The notes beneath the pieces are model-generated. The model ran no database searches and was not told the origin of the DNA. It saw nothing but the letters and a program-made list of their open reading frames with translations. Of a stretch of 64,000 bases of DNA, positions 56,881 through 64,000 are shown in pieces. How positions within the stretch are numbered: the first letter of the stretch is position 1; every line of letters begins with the position of its first letter. The stretch comes from Tetraselmis striata (lineage: Eukaryota > Chlorophyta > Chlorodendrophyceae > Chlorodendrales > Chlorodendraceae), in assembly GCA_006384855.1 (NCBI GenBank), contig VCJN01000299.1, positions 1 to 64,000 on the forward strand. Direction: 5' to 3'. Both the position numbers and the translations under genes were made by a program.

Positions 56881-57262
56881 TTCTTTTTCCGCCCCCGGGA
56901 CAGGACTGGCACCAGTGAAACCCTTGAAGCGTCTCTACGACGGCCGTTTAGGCAGCAATCCAGTTACGGAAAGCCCTGGGTAGGCGACGCTCCGTCATAT
57001 AGTAATCAAGCAAATTGCCGAAGCATTCTGCAAGACTAATTAACGGCAAGTGACGGAATTTCCAACACTGTTGGATCACCGTCTAAAACACTGCCATCAA
57101 AATACCCGGCACTGACCACGAAAGGTCCGCCCTACCCGTTTGGGCGTCGGCCCATTCGAGTAATGCGAGTTGGGGCAAGCCCCAACCCGCGGAGCAAAGC
57201 ATTTCGGGAGTGCGATACATGTGCAACAAAAAAGGCAATAGTCGTAGCAGTATGAGATAGCG
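56881..57262 (-). mobile_element. LINE 3' fragment (same family as 3.4-8.1 kb)
   Basis: On the minus strand the end of the LINE ORF (HMYRTPEMLCSAGWG, 57232-57178) is followed by the family's 3' UTR (ggagcgtcgcctaccc, ggctttccgtaactggat, cctaaacggccgtcgtagag, cctgtcccgg), ending near 56881 in an A-rich stretch. It is 5'-truncated. The rest of 56245-57559 shows nothing recognisable apart from a G run at 56286-56304 close to the upstream gene. Confidence 0.8.
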
Positions 57263-57559
57263 ACTAGTACTTTGCCTTCCCCCGACTCTACCCCGTGTAA
57301 CCAAACCCATCACTGAACGATCGTGTTATTGTTGACAGCGTGAAGTGGATGTCCGCAACACGATGATGCAGGGTCATCTGCTCACGAGCTCAACGAGCTG
57401 CGATATCCGCCTTCCCATCCCGACTGCAGGCTTTTCGGCCATTGGCGACACCGGCGAGGAAGCAGCTTACGTCTGGGCGTACGAGTACAGGGGGGGAGCA
57501 CAGCACTGCAGTGGCAGCCAGGTCGGCGCGCCACGTCGTTGCCACCTTGTTGCTGCGAG

Positions 57560-58763
57560 ATGGCAGCCTCCCATTTACACTCTGCGCTGCCGACTCGAAG
57601 GCTTGCGGCAATTCCTGCCTCCACCCTCTCCCGCGCGGCGCGCCCGTCCGCCAGCCGCCCGCGGCGGGCGCGCTTGTCCTCGCCGTCGGCCCAGGCGGTG
57701 CCTCGGGAGCCGACCCGTGGGCCGGAGCTCACCATCCTCAAGGTGAGCCCACCAGCCGCGGCAGCAGGGCGGCGCTGCAGGGGCTCCGGTGTTGGTAATG
57801 AACCTCCGTGTCAAGTCCCGCTTTCAACGGAATCCATTTCAGCCTGACGTCTCATTCGGCCTGATTTCACTGGTATTCAGCTACTGATGCCGGTCACCAG
57901 CCTGAAGTTACTGCTTCCCATGTGCGGCTATTCAGCGCACCCAACCCCCGACATGCCTTCCCCCTCATTCCGCTGGTAGTCTTAGCACCTCTCCCCCCTT
58001 CCTCCCCCGGCTTGCCCGCCAGGTGTGGCAGCGGCTGGACCCCGTCCTGCAGGAGCGCGGCTACAGCGTGAGCGACCGCCTCGTCCTGATGAAGTGCACC
58101 CAGGCGGCCTTCGTGGCCCTCAACCAGCGCTCGGAGCCGCCCTCGGCGCAGGACGGCGTCACCGCCCCTGGCGACGCCATGGTGCTCACATCCGTGCGGG
58201 CTGCCCAAGCGCGGCTGCGGCAGTCGGGGGGCGCCCGCCAGGTTATGGGCCGCCCACACCTCACCCGCAGCATGCGTTCTGTTGAGAGGGGGGGGGAGAC
58301 GGTGGCAGGAGGAGGGAAAGAGTAGGGGGGGAAGAGTGGGAATGACCAGGGGGGAATGACCAGGGGGGAGAGAAGAGAAGCGCCTTTGGCAAGGGCCGAG
58401 CTGCGTAGTGATGCGGAAGCTTGTTCCAGGGTAGCGCTGCGGGTCAGCTGTCTTACGCGCAGACTTCATAAGCCTGCATACGGTCGGATAGGTCCGTCGC
58501 ATGTCGTCTTTAAGGGCCAAGTGAGCTGCGTGGTGGTGCTTTGTGGTAGCTTGGTGACCCCCGCATGGGGTTTGGCAGTGGCCTTGAGGCTGGCAAGAGT
58601 GGCTGACAAGTGGCGGTCGGGTCGGTGCCGCCAGGTGGAGGTTGACGAGCTGGCGGGGCTACTCCTGAAGGAGGCGGTAGTCACGGGGGAGCTGCCGCTC
58701 GGCGAGGTGGAGCGCCTCCGGCTGCCCGCGGCCGTGGTGCGGAGGGTGGCCGCCTTCCTGTGA
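57560..58763 (+). CDS. Small protein of unknown function with organelle presequence, 175 aa
   Basis: Exons 57560-57742, 58023-58241 and 58635-58763, both introns phase 0. The N-terminus MAASHLHSALPTRRLAAIPA continues Ser/Arg/Pro-rich to residue 55, a classical plastid or mitochondrial presequence. The mature part is PELTILKVWQRLDPVLQERG, VSDRLVLMKCTQAAFVALNQ, VLTSVRAAQARLRQ and then a helical tail VDELAGLLLKEAVVTG ending AAVVRRVAAFL. No catalytic motif is visible and I do not recognise the family. The helical, SAP- or UBA-sized pieces suggest a small binding or structural protein. The gene is convergent with the RNA-dependent RNA polymerase gene. Confidence 0.55.
58430..58535 (+). repeat. Possible degenerate copy of the intron-resident repeat
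   Basis: cgggtcagctgtcttacgcg and the following catacggtcggata resemble 12195-12250 of the clpX intron copy (gggtcagctgtcttgcgacc ... cgcatagggcc), in the same orientation relative to the host gene. It lies in intron 2 of the small gene. The match is weak. Confidence 0.3.
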
Positions 58764-59537
58764 CACCCGGCCGCGATGCCGGTTATGTCATGTGTAGGCA
58801 ATAATTTATATGGTGGCGCCCACTAGATAAAAGCAAATATGGAAGAGTGCGCACGTTATCGACATGTTGCAACATTCGCAAATCGACCCTGTGAGCAATT
58901 GTATACGTAAGATGAAAAGATTGTGCAAGTTCAGTTTCATCATCTCATCTGGCAAGTACATGCTGCACATAGGTCAGCAAGCAGTAAAAGCCCTCCTCCC
59001 GCGTGCGAAAAGCATGTTTCTGTCCTAATTTCAATTCACATTCTCATGATTGTATCGATCATGATGGCTCACAACTTCCCCCTCCTGGTGGGCGGCCTCG
59101 AGTCCCCCGTCTCGCCTTGCGGCCTTACCTATTGCTGATGACGAGTTTCCCGGGGGGTGTGTTGCTGCTGTCGTTGCGACTCGGGTCCACTGCATGCGCC
59201 AGTCGACCACGTTTACTGCTAGATGGCCCGCAATGCTGTCAGCCATACTCACGCATGTCCGAGTATGTAAGTGACAATTAAAGGAAGCCCTCTGCTGCTT
59301 GTTTTAATATTGGTTTCGGAGCTTTTTATATTTCTTTTCGCTACTTTCGTCGCCTGCATTTGTTGCCCTTTAAGGGGCAAGAGGTCACCGGAGTGAACCT
59401 CTTTTCACCCGGGATTTGGGCAAGTCGCATTGCCATCCATGGGTGGGACGGTTGGAATGATGGATGTACTTGTCCTGTCTTCCGATAGTCGGTTTCCCAG
59501 ATATTGAGTATATCACGCTACAAAAGGTACATTCCTT
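58764..59537. other. 3' spacer of the small gene
   Basis: AT-richer sequence between the small gene and the SINE. No exon or RNA gene recognised. Confidence 0.4.
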
Positions 59538-59775
59538 GTCCGCTCGGTCGAACGGTCGTCTCGTATGCGAGAAGTCCCGGGATCGATTCCTGGTCGATAT
59601 ATGTTGGCAATATTGGCCCGGTGTGCCCCGGGTTTACCCAGTTGATGCATTAGCCCCTCGGGGTTCGAATGAGGCAATGATCTACGGGCTACGCAAGACC
59701 TACAGTTGGCGCAGTTGGCGCCAGAGGTCAAGTGCTGGGGCGGCTTCGGCCCATGTCGTCCCGGGGCGAACTTTA
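59538..59775 (+). mobile_element. tRNA-derived SINE, the most complete copy
   Basis: The tRNA-like head (cgctcggtcgaacggtcgtc, then cccgggatcgattcctgg) gives box A-like and box B-like words. The body is ttgatgcattagcccctcgg, gaatgaggcaatgatctacg, gttggcgccagaggtc and ggggcggcttcggccc, ending cgaactttactatta. The order matches the copies at 2.98 and 50.0 kb. Confidence 0.7.
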
Positions 59776-60872
59776 CTATTACTTAATAAGGTTGCGTATG
59801 CGTACGGGCAGTCCTGTGGTCGCGTAGTGTTCCTACGGACATGCGTTGTGCACACCAGTGCGGGGGGCGCGTACATGCTGGCGTCCCTTGCGTAATCAAC
59901 CCTGCACGAAGCACCATACGTTATTACCAGTATAGTATAGATGCAAATCAGTACCGTTGTACTGCAGCATAATCGCCACATAGCCTACAGAGCCCCCACC
60001 CGACACGCTTTAATTAGCGGACCCTATGCGGGTAGGCCAGGGTTGGCCCTTCGCTGATGTTGGGTAAAGACAGCTTGTCAAGAGAAATAGCTTACTTGAT
60101 TCAGTTGCATCAAGTTTCAATGTGTGGCTGATGCCCAGACATATGCAGGCAACATGCGGATCTCTCGCTGCTTTCACTTGGCGCTTAGTCGGCAGTGTGC
60201 GTGCCATCATCAACGTGTAGTCTCGTGCAGATGTAGATGTTGACCCGCAAAGCGGAGGTGAATCCATAGGAAAAAGCACGCCACATATGGGACGTCAGTG
60301 GCTCCCCCCCCCCCCCCCCCCCCCCCAAACCCCCAACCCTCTGCGAAATGACAGCTATGTGTGTGTGTGTGTGGGGGGGGGGGGGGGCGGGGGGGGGGGG
60401 GGACCCGTCGGTGTGTTTGCACAGCACGCGCCAGGGGGTGCTTACTTTGTTCACTATTGTGCGTAGGAGGGAATGCGAGTGTGTCTGCCAAGTGGTATCA
60501 TGCCAGGTCCAGCCAATATGCCATATTCCTGCCAATGCGGGCATGGATGCATGGCGGGGGTTGTCGCAGGAACTGGTGGGCCATGGCCATTGGCAAGCTG
60601 CCCCTTTGGGAACGGAGCACATGAAGGCTGGGCCTCCATCTCGCAGTAAGGACATGCGACAACCGATGTCACAGCGGCACCGTAGAGATCCCCTACAGCA
60701 GGACGGCATCGGCTCCACCGAGTATGCGCTAGCGCTAGCTACCGGTGGACGCTTCCGCAACGCAAGGCTTACGACCCCCCCCCCCCCCCCCCCCCCCCCC
60801 TTGGTGACATGGCAGCACATGCGAATGGAAGCGGCTGGTAAGCGCGCGCAGCTCTCTGGGCGCCGACACCGC
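59776..60872. other. 3' spacer of the RNA-dependent RNA polymerase gene
   Basis: This contains the paired C and G homopolymers at 60304-60402 and a 24-27 C run at 60776-60800 just beyond the polymerase stop. Open frames here are produced by these runs. Nothing else recognised. Confidence 0.45.
60304..60402. repeat. C23 run and interrupted G run 46 bp apart
   Basis: C at 60304-60326; G at 60373-60387 and 60389-60402, separated by one C. The intervening sequence carries a (GT)n patch. The two runs are complementary and could fold back; the G run could also form a quadruplex. Confidence 0.85.
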
Positions 60873-63800
60873 CTACCCATGCTCCATCTTGATGGCCGCG
60901 AGGTACTTGTGGGCAATCCAAGGGAAGCTGAACAGCCGGTCCACATTGGCGGCATCGGGGCTGTAGGTGACCCAATACCAAGCAGAGGCCATCCTCATGC
61001 CGTGCTTCTGCAGCAGCGTGTGGGAGCGCCCGCCATGATCCTCCTCATTTGCATCGGCGGGCTGCATGCTCCCGCCACCGTCGTCGTCCTGAGGTGTGCT
61101 TACCGCCAGGCCGTGCATCTGCATGCTCTCAAAGCCCTCTGCGTACACTCTCCGGCGAATGGCCTGGCACCCATGGTAACGCCGTTGTGGTCAGGGTACG
61201 CCAGCTTGTACGGAAGTGCTTACAGTGCGATTGCACTTGGCCTCCCCATAGTACTAAACCAGAGGAGATTGAAAAATATAATGATAACGATAAGAATGAG
61301 AATGAGAATGAGAATGAGAATGAGAATGAGAAAGATGATGATGACGATGATGACGATGATGATGATGATGACGATGATGATGATGATGGCGATGGTGATG
61401 GCGATGATGATGATAGTATGGTACGAATATTGACAAAAGTAATAGTAGTAGCAATAGTAATGTTAGTAATAATGTTCGTGGTAAGGGTGAGCCAATGGCA
61501 TCAGGGAACCACGAAGAAGTATGGCATGCGGGTGACGCCTACTATATCTTACCACCAACGCCTCCTTGATGCGCTCCTTGACGTCGTTGTGGTTGCTGCG
61601 CTTGTGGGCTCGGGACCCAAAGCGAGGGACATGCCCGCTGATGAGCTGCCCCTCGCTGTACACCCCGTAGTGGTTCATCAGCCGCAGCAGCTCCTCGTTG
61701 TACTCATCTCGCAGGTGGAGCGCCTCCTCCACGCACCGCTCGAAGCCGTCGTAAAGCAGCTCCTCGTCGAATGCGGCCTCAAGGGCATCCACTTCCCGGG
61801 GCTGCAGCTGCCCCACTTCCCACTTGGCTGACAGGAAGGGGTTGCTGGACGCGGCATGAGGCCCGTGCTCCATGTCCTTTGCCGCGCGATACAACTTGCC
61901 CAACACCTTCTCGGAACTGTACGAGAGCTTGTCCTACGGCAAAACAGACAATGGGGCGCGCAATGTGGGGGAGGGGCGAGGGTACGGTCTCATCCTCATC
62001 ACTCCCTCCCTCTCACCATCATCAACTGGAAAGAACGCTGGAAGTGCGGCAAGCGCTCCGACAATAAACACTGCATGTCATGGTCGCCACAACGAGCACA
62101 AGCAGACCTTCTTCTCCATGAAGTCCGGGTACTTCTGCGGGCGGTATTCCGGGGGCACCGTGGCGGGGACACCGGTCTTGGGGAAGTCGACAGCCACGGA
62201 CGCCAGCCTCGCGAGCTCCTTGCACCTTTCGTCCTTGACCCCGCTGGGGCTGGCGTCTGCCATGGCGAGGTGCGCGTGGGCGATCACCCCGAGGTTGGAG
62301 TTCCGTTGGAAGTTTATGAAAAAGTTGACAAGGTCGGCCACCTGCAGGGCGGGGCCAATCGGTGCATGTGATGAGGCCATTGATTCCACCGCGTAAATAA
62401 TGCTACGCACGCAGCGGATGCGGAGGATTTCGGGGAATTGGATCCCGGGTCTCCTGGCTTGCGGCGCAGCCATCGGCGGCACCTGGACAGTGCCGTCTAC
62501 AGTGGTTGCGGGTTCCGCCCTGTAGTCCATGGGCGCGGATTGTGGCAGCGGCGGGATGAGGTCTGGGGCCCATGAAACGAAGTACTCATCGCCGTCCAAG
62601 TCGCCGCCGGAGCACTCATCGGGGTGGGGGCGGTGCCCTCGAGAGGGGAAGACCAGCACGTTTGTGAGATGCCGCAGCTGTGGCACATCCACGGCCTGCA
62701 GCTGCCTGCGGACATGGCATCAGGGGCGGCAACAATTATCAGAGATATCATTTCGTCGGAGACCCCTGCCCTGCCACCGGAGGCCGGCGGGGGGGGGGAC
62801 GGGCTAGGGGCGGGGAGGAGGGAGGGGGCGAGGACGACACCGCTCTCTCTTAGGACCTGGCCGTCAGGGGGCTGCGCGCTGCGGGCTACGGCCGAACCAT
62901 TGCGGGTTTGTGCAGACACCTGGCCTGGTTCGCCCGAGAAGAAAGTTGTAAGAAATACAAATTTCAAATTCCGGCTTGGCCTTCAGAGGGCTGCACGCTA
63001 CGCGCTTTTATTAGTGGGCCCAATGCGGGTTCGTCCAACCGGGTCGTAAGACGGCCGACCTGTGTACCTGGGAGACTGGTAGGAGTAAGGCTGGAACAAA
63101 TATCAAACTCCACATTCCGTCGGAGCAAAGTCTGTGTCTTCGGCCGGGCGCAGGGGACGACATCACGTGGGGTGGTGATGGGCAGCAGCGGCAGCGGGCA
63201 TACATAAGACCAAGGAATCGTAGCAGGAGGGGCTTACAGGCAGTCCCCGGGGTGGAGGCACGGGTTCTTGAGGACCACAACGCTGCCCTGGATGAGGCGC
63301 AGCTTTGCCTGTCCCAGGCCGTCCTTCTTGGCCACCTGGGCAAGGCAGGCGGGGCAAGACAACATGATAAGATATGGCGCGTCACAACATCGCGCAGCGG
63401 ACACCCACCGTTGATCGCATGTTACGAGCTCTACTTTTGGCCTTATTCAGAGGGCGACATGCGGCGGGTCTGAGCGACCCTATGCGGGTTCGCGAAAGTC
63501 GGGCCGAGTGACAGCTGACCACGCGGCACTCCTCCTGTTATTGATGTAACACATTTCAAATTTGGCTTCTTTTGGATGCTACCTGCAGGAACACCTGGCC
63601 GTACTCCAGCGTATCCGTCTCGTCCATCACACCGATCAGGCGCGCGGCTTGCGGCACCAGCACCCTGGCCCGCGTCCTCAGGCTTTGCAGCAGGGACCCG
63701 CGCACAGCCCGCAGCGCCCCCATGACGAAGGGGTCGGCAATGGGGGCGCGCATGCGCAGAGCTGCGGCCACACCATTGCCCCAGACCTGCATAAGGCACC

Positions 63801-63907
63801 CATGCATGCGCACTACACCGTTAGCGGCCGGCTCGTCTGCGTGGATGGAGAGGGTGGGAGGCACGTAGGAGTATGCAGCTCCACCTTCAGACATCGCAAA
63901 CCAAACA
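60873..63907 (-). CDS. Cellular RNA-dependent RNA polymerase (RDR), 5' end outside window
   Basis: Copies RNA to dsRNA for small-RNA silencing. Exons from the 5' side: 63907-63583 (acceptor tentative), 63335-63238, 62705-62483, 62341-62108, 61933-61553, 61163-61104 and 61061-60873. Phases agree throughout; the last intron (42 nt) is in frame and may not be spliced. Family words in order: PPTLSIHADEPAANGVVRMH (start of the catalytic half), LIQGSVVVLKNPCLHPGDC, AVDVPQLRHLTNVLVFPSRG, HPDECSGGDLDGDEYFVSW with the catalytic DLDGD at 62602-62588, MDYRAEP, VADLVNFFINFQRNSNLGVI, AVDFPKTGVPA, PDFMEKK, SSEKVLGKLYR, MRMASAWYWVTY and the terminal SFPWIAHKYLAAIK. All catalytic Asp are present, so the enzyme looks intact over the part seen. 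The upstream N-terminal region lies beyond 64000. Confidence 0.85.
61290..61420. repeat. (GAGAAT)n and (GATGAT)n microsatellite in an RDR intron
   Basis: Six-base gagaat units are followed by gatgat/gacgat units, within the intron 61164-61552. The frames it makes are Asp/Glu-rich on one strand and His-rich on the other and are not coding. Confidence 0.85.
62860..63125 (+). repeat. Two tandem copies of the intron-resident repeat, RDR intron 2
   Basis: First copy: gggctgcgcgctgcgggcta, ccattgcgggtttg, cctggcctggttcgcccgag, gttgtaagaaatacaaattt. Second copy: cttcagagggctgcacgcta, ccaatgcgggttcg, gtcgtaagacggccgacc. Both lie inside the intron 62706-63237, antisense to the gene, as are the clpX copies to clpX. 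Confidence 0.65.
63436..63575 (+). repeat. Copy of the intron-resident repeat, RDR intron 1
   Basis: ttcagagggcgacatgcggc, gaccctatgcgggttcg, gtgacagctgacc and tgatgtaacacatttcaaat, in the same order and orientation as the 63.0-kb copies. It lies within the intron 63336-63582. Confidence 0.6.
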
Positions 63908-63944
63908 CTGCAAACTAAACTATCCCCCCCCCTCCCCCCCCCCC

Positions 63945-64000
63945 CGCCGGTTATAGGCAACGATCCAGTGACGGAAAGCCCTACCTGGGTAGGCGACGCT
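63945..64000 (-). mobile_element. LINE 3' end (same family), continuing beyond the window
   Basis: Read on the plus strand, ataggcaacgatccagtgac and ggaaagccctacctgggtag match the reversed 3' UTR of the LINE family seen at 3.45-3.56 and 56.94-57.0 kb. The copy would extend to the right. It lies upstream of the first RDR exon seen, probably in an RDR intron. Confidence 0.65.

Noticed and set aside
60348-61433. A 361-codon open frame on the plus strand
   Set aside because: It crosses G and C homopolymers, the last RDR exons in antisense and the (GATGAT)n microsatellite. No coherent protein.
1-64000. CRISPR arrays, bacterial operons, ribosome binding sites, rRNA genes
   Set aside because: Spliced genes, retroelements and the absence of regular spaced repeats rule out a prokaryotic source. 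No rRNA-like stretch was seen.

Overview
The window looks like nuclear DNA of a green-lineage (Viridiplantae) alga, probably flagellate. The base composition is GC-rich, nearly every host gene is cut by many short GT-AG introns, and there is no operon structure. Host genes read here include a ClpX unfoldase with an organelle presequence, an OCP3-like homeodomain protein (a plant/green-algal family), a long coiled-coil protein resembling axonemal dynein-light-chain-domain proteins, a nucleotide-sugar transporter, a SpoU/TrmH RNA methyltransferase and a cellular RNA-dependent RNA polymerase. The species cannot be fixed from sequence alone.

Layout. 0-8.2 kb is transposon-rich: an old DIRS-like fossil, a tRNA-derived SINE carrying an inserted LINE tail, and a decayed minus-strand LINE (about 3.43-8.15 kb) split by a much fresher plus-strand reverse-transcriptase element (5.59-7.70 kb). 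9.0-14.9 kb is clpX (+, 11 exons). 16.1-18.9 kb is the OCP3-like gene (-), convergent with clpX. 20.1-25.4 kb is repeats: a LINE scrap, an LTR-like fossil and a second DIRS-like fossil. 26.4-34.4 kb is the coiled-coil axonemal-type gene (+, 10 exons). 34.4-39.8 kb is AT-rich spacer. 39.8-41.9 kb is the nucleotide-sugar transporter (-). 44.0-46.2 kb is a piggyBac-like DNA transposon, followed by a third DIRS-like fossil to 48.6 kb. 50.4-53.9 kb is the TrmH-type gene (+), convergent with an unrecognised conserved gene (-, 54.3-56.2 kb). 57.6-58.8 kb is a small organelle-targeted unknown gene (+). 60.9-63.9 kb is the RNA-dependent RNA polymerase (-), whose 5' part lies beyond the window.

Two genome-wide habits stand out. 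First, long homopolymer C runs lie on the sense strand immediately after 5' splice sites in eight modelled introns. Second, a short repeat family sits inside introns of unrelated genes, always in the same orientation relative to the host gene. Several introns also carry the same AGGT-type word at both splice junctions, a pattern reported for recently gained introns. Exon models were made by hand from splice signals, reading phase and family resemblance. The phases match across every internal junction given, but 5' ends of several genes remain uncertain.
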